Shown here one piece after another: positions 1 to 5,415 of a DNA stretch of 30,307 nt (position 1 is the first letter of the stretch; each line of letters begins with the position of its first letter). The DNA is taken from IMG/VR virus record IMGVR_UViG_3300023174_000486, positions 1 through 30,307 of that record. One strand, written 5' to 3'. The position numbers were made by a program, and so were the translations under genes. Below the pieces are notes generated by a model, which worked only from the letters and a program-made list of their open reading frames with translations, did no database searches and was not told the DNA's origin. The stretch comes from a virus.

Positions 1-15
1 GGAAGGAGTGAGCAA

Positions 16-264
16 GTGAGTCACGCAAAATACGTGCTTATTGAGCTTGCATCGCAATTGACCGGCTACACGGTCAAGGCGATTGAGCAGAAGATTGATT
101 CCGGCGTTTGGCCGGAGGGTGTTGTTTGGATGAGAGCGCCCGATGGCCGGCGCCACATCATCATTGAGGGGTATCACAAATGGGTAGAAATGGGACGGGC
201 GTCACCCCCCGCGCAACGTCGATCCAAGTCAGCTTCACGCACTCCGGCCAGCATCGCCGCCTGA
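16..264 (+). CDS. Excisionase-like protein
   Basis: Small 82-residue protein that probably binds DNA and steers the neighbouring tyrosine integrase towards excision. The N-terminal 55 residues resemble excisionase-like phage proteins (DUF1233 type): a 'Q-L-T-G-Y-T' helix-turn-helix start, a 'KAIEQKIDSGVWPEG' segment and a 'W-x-R-A-P-D-G-R-R-H-I' wing. The start is GTG at 16, chosen because GGAAGGAG lies at 1-8 with 7 nt spacing and no longer frame is open upstream. The 3' end overlaps the integrase by 85 nt, the tight xis-int arrangement common in temperate phages. The last 25 residues, over the overlap, look low in complexity and may have little function. The family is recognised from sequence pattern; its role is inferred from family and position. 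Confidence 0.75.
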   Translation: MSHAKYVLIELASQLTGYTVKAIEQKIDSGVWPEGVVWMRAPDGRRHIIIEGYHKWVEMGRASPPAQRRSKSASRTPASIAA

Positions 265-1343
265 CCCTCAAGGCAGAGGGCGAGCCAATGCGACCAACTC
301 CGGCCAACATCAAATTCGCTGAGCGGCTGGTGGCGGAAATTCGCCAGAAGATCGCCCTCGGCGTGTTCAGTTTGGCCGAGTATTTCCCCGAGGAAGCGGG
401 CGTGGGTGACGGCACGCTGTCGGCCTTGCTGGACGATTGGGTGAAGACCCTCCGCGCCCCAAAATCGACCATCGCCAAGTACACCAGCGCCGCGAAGTTC
501 TGGACGGGTGAAATTGGGAAGAAACTGCCACGCCTGCTCAAGCCGTCCGACATTCGCAAGGTTATTGCGGCCCATCCTGGCCTATCAGGCAAGACGATCA
601 ACGACTACACATCGGTGCTGCGCCGGGCGCTTGACGAGGCCGTGGACGATGGCGTGATGCAGTCCAACCCGGCAAGCAAGATCGACGCCCTGCCCCATCA
701 GCCGCCGCCGATTGACCCATTCAGCCAGGCCGAGGCGGACAAGATCATTGCAAAGATCCGCGAGCAGTCAGGCGATGCCGCGGCAGACTTTGCCGAGTTC
801 AGGTTTTTCACCGGCCTGCGGACTGGCGAGGCGCTGGGCCTGCAGTGGGGCAATATCGACATCAAGCGCCGCCACATGGTCGTGGCTGAGGCGCTAGTGA
901 GAGGCGAGCACAAGGACAGCACCAAGACCAGCAAGGCGCGGACGGTTGACCTGAATAGCCGCGCCATGGCCGCGATCCTGAGGCAGAAGCCGCGCACCTA
1001 TTTGGCGGGCAAGCATGTGTTCCTGAACCACCGCACAGGCGAGCCGTACAGCAGCGAAAAGCAGTTCAACGACCAGACATGGAAGCCTGCATTGAAGGCG
1101 CTGACGATCCGCTACCGGCGCCCGTACAACACGCGCCATACCTACGCGACAATGATGCTGATGGCGGGGCTGAAGTCGGCCTACTGCGCGAACCAGCTGG
1201 GCCACTCAATAGAGATGTTCCACACGACCTACGCGAAGTGGCTGGACGGAGAGCGCAACGCGGCAGAGCAGGCCCAACTAGAGCGCTTTCTTGGTGTGAT
1301 TCCCGGTGTGATTGTTGAGGATTCGAAGGGATCGCAGAGGTAG
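180..1343 (+). CDS. int: Tyrosine-recombinase integrase
   Basis: Site-specific recombinase of 387 residues that would join attP to a host attB. Residues 1-70 form an arm-type DNA-binding domain of the kind found in DUF3596 phage integrases ('PTPANIKFAERLVAEI' region). A core-binding SAM-like domain follows at about 80-165 and the catalytic domain at 180-370. Visible catalytic residues are R214 (TGLRTGE), a lysine near 249-252, R319 in YNTRHTYA, H342 in LGH and the nucleophile Y351 in TTYAKWL. The usual His of the HxxR box is Tyr316, a substitution I believe is normal in this subfamily. The start at 180 has GAGGGG about 8 nt upstream. The gene reads towards the putative attP at 1393-1425, and its last codons contain two of the candidate arm-type repeats. 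Confidence 0.95.
   Translation: MGRNGTGVTPRATSIQVSFTHSGQHRRLTLKAEGEPMRPTPANIKFAERLVAEIRQKIALGVFSLAEYFPEEAGVGDGTLSALLDDWVKTLRAPKSTIAKYTSAAKFWTGEIGKKLPRLLKPSDIRKVIAAHPGLSGKTINDYTSVLRRALDEAVDDGVMQSNPASKIDALPHQPPPIDPFSQAEADKIIAKIREQSGDAAADFAEFRFFTGLRTGEALGLQWGNIDIKRRHMVVAEALVRGEHKDSTKTSKARTVDLNSRAMAAILRQKPRTYLAGKHVFLNHRTGEPYSSEKQFNDQTWKPALKALTIRYRRPYNTRHTYATMMLMAGLKSAYCANQLGHSIEMFHTTYAKWLDGERNAAEQAQLERFLGVIPGVIVEDSKGSQR
1293..1314 (+). promoter_or_regulatory. Candidate Int arm-type sites, left pair
   Basis: Two direct copies of GGTGTGATT begin at 1293 and 1305, inside the 3' end of int. A matching pair lies on the other side of the putative attP core, at 1468-1487. Pairs of short direct repeats flanking a core are the usual form of arm-type integrase sites. 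The function is inferred from spacing and position. Confidence 0.45.
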
Positions 1344-1392
1344 TCCTATCTATGAAGCAGTCCCCTGCAATCCCCCTCAATACCTGCGCATC

Positions 1393-1425
1393 TGAGTTCG
1401 AATCTCACAGCTTCCGCCATTTTTT
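1393..1425 (+). other. Putative attP core: tRNA 3' end
   Basis: The sequence has a T-arm (TGAG-TTCGAAT-CTCA), then an acceptor 3' strand CAGCTTCC with GCCA, then a run of Ts. This is the 3' end of a tRNA, and an acceptor ending CTTCCGCCA would fit a serine-type tRNA. No D-arm or anticodon arm precedes it, so it is not a full tRNA gene. Phage integrases often use a tRNA 3' end as the att core so that the host tRNA is rebuilt on integration. Phage genes lie on both sides, so this is attP rather than attL or attR. Confidence 0.7.
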
Positions 1426-1448
1426 GCAAGCGAAATCAACAGCTTGCA
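1425..1448. repeat. 7-bp inverted repeat beside attP core
   Basis: TGCAAGC at 1425-1431 and its exact reverse complement GCTTGCA at 1442-1448 are separated by 10 nt. The repeat follows directly on the tRNA CCA and T-run. It may be part of the core recombinase sites or a weak hairpin. Confidence 0.4.
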
Positions 1449-1467
1449 GATACTTGACGAAAATCCA

Positions 1468-1487
1468 GTGCGATTCTGGTGTGATTC
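1468..1487 (+). promoter_or_regulatory. Candidate Int arm-type sites, right pair
   Basis: GTGCGATTC (1468-1476) and GTGTGATTC (1479-1487) are 11 bp apart in direct orientation. The second is identical to the first of the left pair at 1294-1302. Together with that pair they bracket the tRNA-like core at 1393-1425, as expected for P and P' arms. The function is inferred. Confidence 0.45.
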
Positions 1488-1724
1488 TTGTAAAATCAAG
1501 GCTCACCCGCGACGGGTGGCTTTCACAAAACCGGCGGCGTGGGAAGATGACACGCAACGAGGGATCAGCCAGACCTCAAAAATCCAACTGGAAATGGGCA
1601 GGTAGGTGGCCCAGGGCAAAGGCGAAAGCCGGATGAAGCCTAGAACACATTGCAGGTGTAGCGCCCTGCCCGGTTTTGTGAGAGTGACTTGCCAAGCCTC
1701 CCGGGATAAGCGTGTGGCGCCGGG

Positions 1725-2014
1725 CACTCCCTTCAATCAGGAGCAAGAATGACCCCATTTCAGAAGCTGACAACCCAACTGATTGAGTCTTGCGTGATGC
1801 CTGCTCTGGTCGTGCTGAGCCGCCGCGATGCAGAGGCGATAACCAAACTATCCGGCCTTCCTGGCTCGGTGCTGCACAGTTTGTCGCTTCAAGGGGTTCC
1901 AGTCTCGGTTGCTGATGTGCCAAGGTCGTTTTACATCACGGCAGGCATTAGTGATTACGATGTGTCAATGCACTTCCTTGACCTGTAAGCCACATCACCG
2001 GCCACTCCCTTCAA
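1725..2014. repeat. 12-bp direct repeats flanking the 1749-1988 gene
   Basis: CACTCCCTTCAA occurs at 1725-1736, just before the ribosome site of the + strand gene, and again at 2003-2014, inside the last codons of the endolysin gene (- strand). The copies are 278 bp apart and enclose exactly one gene. They may mark the ends of an acquired segment or be a chance match. Confidence 0.4.
1749..1988 (+). CDS. Hypothetical protein, possible moron
   Basis: A 79-residue protein of unknown function. The ATG at 1749 is preceded by a good ribosome site (AGGAG ending about 6 nt upstream). It is on the + strand between attP and the lysis cassette and converges with the endolysin gene, whose stop is 7 nt away. 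The sequence looks protein-like, with a predicted helical N-terminal half (residues 1-35) and a more beta-like C-terminal half (45-79). I see no signal peptide, membrane segment or recognisable motif. A 12-bp direct repeat lies on each side of the gene (1725-1736 and 2003-2014). An extra gene beside attP, against the direction of the late operon, is typical of lysogenic-conversion cargo, but this is inference only. Confidence 0.55.
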   Translation: MTPFQKLTTQLIESCVMPALVVLSRRDAEAITKLSGLPGSVLHSLSLQGVPVSVADVPRSFYITAGISDYDVSMHFLDL

Positions 2015-2459
2015 CAAGCGCCGCCTCAGCTTCTCTCCGAAGCACCAGCCCCGGCAGCACCTTCCCGCCTGCTCTGACCCACTTGCGCAGCTCCCGCTGA
2101 GCGGCAGGCCAGTCGCCGGCATTGACCTTGCGGCGCAGCGTTGACGCCCTCAGATTGCCCGCGCCCAAGTTGTAGGCGAAGTCCACCAGCGCAGCCGCAC
2201 GGCCATCTGTGTCGGCGCCCTGGCAGAGCTTGAGGACGGCAGGCAGGTAATCGCGCAGGATTTGCTCGCGGGCCAGGATGTAGGCATGCTCGCGGGTGAT
2301 TGGTGGATCGGTGAGTCGCACCGGGCGCCCATCGAGGTAGCGAGTGCTGCCCAGGCCAATCGTCGGCACGCCGGCCGGGCAAAGGTATGGCCGTAGTCTC
2401 AGACCCTCAAACCGCTCCAGCAACGGCAAGAGCAACGCCAGGATCTGATCGACGATCAT
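1995..2459 (-). CDS. Endolysin, GH24 lysozyme
   Basis: A 154-residue T4/lambdoid-type lysozyme that would cleave the MurNAc-GlcNAc bond of peptidoglycan at the end of the lytic cycle. The catalytic pattern Glu-x8-Cys-x5-Thr is present near the N-terminus (E18 in ERFEG, C27 in YLCPAG, T33 in PTIG). Cys in place of the central Asp is an accepted variant of the E-8-D/C-5-T triad. The 'FAYNLGAGNLRASTL' block (about 94-108) is a GH24 hallmark. The ATG at 2459 overlaps the stop of the upstream gene as ATGA; longer in-frame starts would run through that gene. The N-terminal 'ILALLLPLL' is hydrophobic but too short for a clear SAR domain, so export probably depends on the holin at 2920-3105. Confidence 0.93.
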   Translation of the reverse strand: MIVDQILALLLPLLERFEGLRLRPYLCPAGVPTIGLGSTRYLDGRPVRLTDPPITREHAYILAREQILRDYLPAVLKLCQGADTDGRAAALVDFAYNLGAGNLRASTLRRKVNAGDWPAAQRELRKWVRAGGKVLPGLVLRREAEAALVEGSGR

Positions 2460-2920
2460 CGGCCCGTGCTGCTGATCCGACCACCCAGGAAAAGGCCCAA
2501 GGCCGCGCAGACCACCTCGCCAACAAGGCCAGTCAACACCACATGCTGCGGCCAGAAGGCATTGCACACCAGCAGGATGATGCTGACCTGCGCAAGCTCT
2601 GGACGAATCAATGCATTGAAGCCGTCGATCCACTTGATGCCGCTCGGCGTGCCCATGGATTGCATCGTGGTCAGAAGCATCTGATCCGACATGGCTCTGG
2701 CGCTGGCCTCGGTCCGGGCCTCGATGACCTTCACACCTGCCGCCGCCTGCGCCGCGATGGCCTCTTGTTGCCATTGGTGGCGCTGGGCGTCCTGCTCCAT
2801 CGTCAGCCGCATTCGCTCAAGCTCTTGCGCGTGTTCTTGCTTCTCCTTCAGGTAGCCGAACAATTCACCGAAGAGCCAGCGAAACGCCGTGCCGCCGAGG
2901 AATGAAAGTAAGCCACCCAT
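2456..2920 (-). CDS. Lysis-cassette membrane/coiled-coil protein
   Basis: A 154-residue protein between holin and endolysin. Residues 1-25 are hydrophobic or amphipathic (GGLLSFLGGTAFRWLFG). A charged, probably coiled-coil helix spans about 25-90, rich in E, Q and R. The C-terminal 45 residues contain two likely membrane segments (VSIILLVCNAFW and LVGEVVCAALGLFLGG). The topology recalls phage holin-associated or GTA-holin-like proteins. A spanin-like role is also possible, since no classical Rz/Rz1 pair is visible. The ATG at 2920 overlaps the holin stop as TGATG and has GGAAGGA upstream; a GTG one codon earlier is possible. The membrane assignment is by eye and the precise role is not determined. 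Confidence 0.7.
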   Translation of the reverse strand: MGGLLSFLGGTAFRWLFGELFGYLKEKQEHAQELERMRLTMEQDAQRHQWQQEAIAAQAAAGVKVIEARTEASARAMSDQMLLTTMQSMGTPSGIKWIDGFNALIRPELAQVSIILLVCNAFWPQHVVLTGLVGEVVCAALGLFLGGRISSTGR

Positions 2921-3105
2921 CACTCATCCTTCCGAATCAGTTTGTCCCGCACCAGCACATACAGCTGCACCGCCGTATAGATCGCCGTCAGCACAAGCAC
3001 CACCTGCTGCAACGTGATTGAGCCGACAAGCGCCCCCATCCAAGCGACTGCAACTTTTGCCATTGCCATCGCGCCACCTCCTGCATCCGTGTGTTGGTCA
3101 CTCAT
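2920..3105 (-). CDS. Small holin-like membrane protein with possible dual start
   Basis: A 61-residue protein, almost all hydrophobic between residues 17 and 53 (VAVAWMGALVG, then LQQVVLVLTAIYTAVQLYVLV), ending in a charged RDKLIRKDE tail. One or two membrane helices and a position ahead of the endolysin point to a holin that sets lysis timing. There are two plausible starts. ATG at 3105 lies 3 nt after the tail-fibre stop but has almost no Shine-Dalgarno. ATG at 3069 has a perfect AGGAGGT (3082-3076) 6 nt upstream and gives a 49-residue form. The 12-residue N-terminal extension contains Asp-Gln-His-Thr-Asp and could make the longer form an antiholin, as in lambda S. The holin call rests on topology and context. 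Confidence 0.75.
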   Translation of the reverse strand: MSDQHTDAGGGAMAMAKVAVAWMGALVGSITLQQVVLVLTAIYTAVQLYVLVRDKLIRKDE

Positions 3106-3108
3106 GAC

Positions 3109-5160
3109 TTAGTTCGTGTAAGGGGATTGAGACATGGCGCGATGTCGGATCACAGTGGCACGCAGGTCGTAGCCCAGCGGGTTGCCAGTACGTACTTGGA
3201 TCGTTGACCCGCTGACGTTCACCGAGAGGTCGGAGGAGTTACCGGCATCCGCCTGGACGCGTGACAGCCCAGATTGCCAGAACGAAACAAGCCACCGGCC
3301 ACTTACTACAGTTGCACCGTTATATAACCCAACAACCGCTATATCGTAGGTGTTCCGATTGATTGCAGTGGCGACGGGCTGGTCTGCCACCCCCGTTAAT
3401 GACCAAACAGTGGTAACCCCGGAGGACATGCCAAACTGGTAGTACGAAGCCGAGGTGAGGCTTTCAGGGGCAATAGTGGCTGATGCGCCATTGTTTGAAA
3501 TGTCGCCAATAACAGTGCAATTGGCCGCAACCAATTTGTACTGGAAAAAATCAGACGCAGAGATAGGAACACCGACGGCATTGACAGACCCACCAGTCGC
3601 GGCAATTATTTGCTTGTACGCGCTTCCTGAGTTTGCCCCGCCCTGCGCAAATAGCTTTTGCAGTGAGTAGTCGGCGTAATCTGAAACGATGGGCTGCTGG
3701 ACATACTCTGCATACATCTCAACAATATTGCTGGTCGCTCCGAAAGTCGAAGTGCCGCTCCCGCTGTTCTGCAGCCAAAGCCCGATGTTTGCCAAGCCAG
3801 CCGGGGCCACAGCGTTACCGCTGCCGGTTCCGGTTCCGTTCTGACATGTCAGGTCAAAATAGGTCGTGTGGAATGTGCCCCACACGCCGATTTCGCACCC
3901 ATCAGCAACGCACAACTCGAACCTGTTGTGATTGTGGAAAAAGCCAGGGTCTAGATTCCAAGCGCCTGGCGCGGCGGGGTTTGTGTCGTTCCCGGACGTG
4001 GTGAAATTGGCATTTCTGGAGCCCTTCAGGCCAACGCCACAATTAAACCATCTGACGTCCTTTACCGTGTTCCAAATGCTGTAGCGCCACCATTGGCCGA
4101 ACCGGAAGCCCTCAATATTCAGGCCCTCAAATTTGCAGTAAGCGGCTTGCTTGCCTGTTGGCGTTGCAAATGCAGTGCCAGTTTTTGGGGTGCCAGTTTG
4201 GATAACTGACAAATTCTCTGCCTCGAAATATTCGGCGTGCTGAAACACCACGAAATTTCCATGCGCTGCAATCACAGTCCCAAAGCGCGACTTGCCGACC
4301 AATCGTATCGGCTTTGCGGTACCGCGAAAGAAATCGGTTGTTCCGGTCACTTTGTAGGTGAGTTGATCGAGGTTCAACTCCCCGCCTCCGACCGAATGAA
4401 GATATGCGGCAGCTTTTTCAAAAGCCGCAGTGTCATCTACAACGCCGTCTCCGACTCCCCCGAAGTCCTTGATGTGGACAGACTCTTGATTTTTGTCGTG
4501 CTGCGTGCGCTCCACTGCCCCGGTAAACGGCTGCTTGACGGCAATCAGGGCATCGCCCTTACCTGCGCTACTGCTGGCGAGATCAGCACTCAGCGAATTC
4601 ACCGAATTCTGAACAACTCCAGCGGCAGTAAGCGCTGCGGCTGAAAGCGCGCGCCCCTCGCTATCAGCCTCTTCAATGGCTGCCTGAATCGTAGATGACG
4701 AGATCGTTGCTGTAGGCGTGAATGGGATCGCCGCTGCGGTTGGAGTTGCCCCCAATGCAAGCAGTAGCCACTTACCTGAAGCAAGATCCGTCGCGAATGT
4801 TCCAGCCACATGCGGGACTGTGGCCATATAGGTATTGCTACCCTGGCTCACCAAATCCTTCAGCGCATAAGTGGTCGCTGTGAGCCACGCCCCGCGTGGG
4901 GTTACACCATAGGAGATCAGCAGGGCGAGGACTTCGCTGGCAAGGGCGGGGATCTTGACCCGCCCGTCGCGGATCTCGCCATCGTCGCGCTGATTCAGCG
5001 CCTGATTGGCCTGAAGTGCATTGATCGAGGTGGAAATCGCATCCAGCTCTGCATCAACTTGAGCAGTTCGCACCGTAGACCGGCCGCCTACGTTGTCACG
5101 CTCTTCGTTGGCAAAGCCGGTTGCCCGGGTGTAGGTTGGTGCTTGGCTCATGCCGACCAT
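3109..5160 (-). CDS. Tail fibre/tailspike with pectate-lyase-like beta-helix
   Basis: A 683-residue receptor-binding protein. Residues 1-60 look like a virion-attachment and trimerisation segment with a short coiled coil. Residues 85-135 (GAWLTATTYALKDLVSQ...GKWLLL) match a small domain often seen in phage tail fibres. Residues 229-265 (KDFGGVGDGVVDDTAAF...GGGELNLD) are the hallmark entry into a right-handed pectate-lyase-type beta-helix, which continues through repeated N/G-rich rungs to about 560. The tail end (580-683) is probably a C-terminal trimer domain. Such proteins bind or cut host polysaccharide; the active site cannot be named from sequence alone. Neither ATG at 5160 nor the one at 5151 has a clear ribosome site. 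The gene lies at the end of the virion genes, just before lysis. Confidence 0.88.
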   Translation of the reverse strand: MVGMSQAPTYTRATGFANEERDNVGGRSTVRTAQVDAELDAISTSINALQANQALNQRDDGEIRDGRVKIPALASEVLALLISYGVTPRGAWLTATTYALKDLVSQGSNTYMATVPHVAGTFATDLASGKWLLLALGATPTAAAIPFTPTATISSSTIQAAIEEADSEGRALSAAALTAAGVVQNSVNSLSADLASSSAGKGDALIAVKQPFTGAVERTQHDKNQESVHIKDFGGVGDGVVDDTAAFEKAAAYLHSVGGGELNLDQLTYKVTGTTDFFRGTAKPIRLVGKSRFGTVIAAHGNFVVFQHAEYFEAENLSVIQTGTPKTGTAFATPTGKQAAYCKFEGLNIEGFRFGQWWRYSIWNTVKDVRWFNCGVGLKGSRNANFTTSGNDTNPAAPGAWNLDPGFFHNHNRFELCVADGCEIGVWGTFHTTYFDLTCQNGTGTGSGNAVAPAGLANIGLWLQNSGSGTSTFGATSNIVEMYAEYVQQPIVSDYADYSLQKLFAQGGANSGSAYKQIIAATGGSVNAVGVPISASDFFQYKLVAANCTVIGDISNNGASATIAPESLTSASYYQFGMSSGVTTVWSLTGVADQPVATAINRNTYDIAVVGLYNGATVVSGRWLVSFWQSGLSRVQADAGNSSDLSVNVSGSTIQVRTGNPLGYDLRATVIRHRAMSQSPYTN

Positions 5161-5183
5161 TTGGCCGGTTCGTGTGCTGCGTT

Positions 5184-5217
5184 TTGTCCAAGAAGTCAGG
5201 CGCGCTAGACTTGCGAC
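5184..5217 (+). promoter_or_regulatory. Candidate sigma70-type promoter, + strand
   Basis: TTGTCC (5184-5189) and TAGACT (5206-5211) are 16 bp apart and each matches 4 of 6 consensus bases. The predicted transcription start falls at or next to the ATG at 5218, which would give a leaderless message. It points against the surrounding operon. The match is only moderate. Confidence 0.35.
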
Positions 5218-5415
5218 ATGACGCCTGCCGAATACGACACTTTGCGCGTAATCCTTGCCGCAGTAATCGGCCCCATGTTCTGGGGCTTGGTGATGCTGTT
5301 GTTAGACGCCAGAGCCAGCCGCCGCGCCGGCGCCGACCGCCGCAGGCGCGAAGAGTCGCTGCAGCGCGCGTACAGCTTCGGGCGAAAGTTCGCGCGGTTG
5401 CTGAGAAACCGCTGA
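5218..5415 (+). CDS. Candidate small membrane protein, antisense to virion operon
   Basis: A 65-residue frame on the + strand. It starts in the 141-nt gap between tail-fibre and ejection-protein genes and runs 114 nt antisense into the 3' end of the ejection-protein gene. Residues 10-29 (VILAAVIGPMFWGLVMLLLD) form a clear single membrane span. The C-terminal 35 residues are strongly basic (11 or more Arg), predicting N-out/C-in topology in the inner membrane. There is no Shine-Dalgarno, but a promoter-like sequence is placed for leaderless expression. Small membrane proteins of this kind in late regions are sometimes superinfection-exclusion factors. The Arg-rich tail could equally be an antisense artefact of Ala/Gly-rich coding on the other strand, so the call is tentative. 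Confidence 0.4.
   Translation: MTPAEYDTLRVILAAVIGPMFWGLVMLLLDARASRRAGADRRRREESLQRAYSFGRKFARLLRNR

Larger units (their letters stand above)
1344..1748. other. Noncoding attachment-site region
   Basis: This 405-nt stretch between int and the next + strand gene has no convincing coding sequence. It holds a tRNA 3' end that is probably the attP core (1393-1419), a T-run (1420-1425), a 7-bp inverted repeat (1425-1448) and right-hand repeats that match the left arm pair (1468-1487). A short hairpin, CACCCG-CGA-CGGGTG, lies near 1505-1519 with only a weak T-rich flank. From about 1530 to 1720 I see nothing more than unassigned sequence. One of two 12-bp direct repeats lies at 1725-1736. Confidence 0.6.

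Noticed and set aside
1380-1425. A complete tRNA gene
   Set aside because: Only the T-arm and the acceptor 3' strand are present; there is no D-arm, anticodon arm or 5' acceptor upstream. It is better read as an att core.
1352-1636. A 94-codon frame across the attachment region
   Set aside because: It runs through the tRNA-like core and the inverted repeat, has no ribosome site, and looks unlike a protein.
3109-5160. Diversity-generating retroelement as in phage BPP-1
   Set aside because: No reverse transcriptase and no template/variable repeat pair were seen near either receptor-binding gene.
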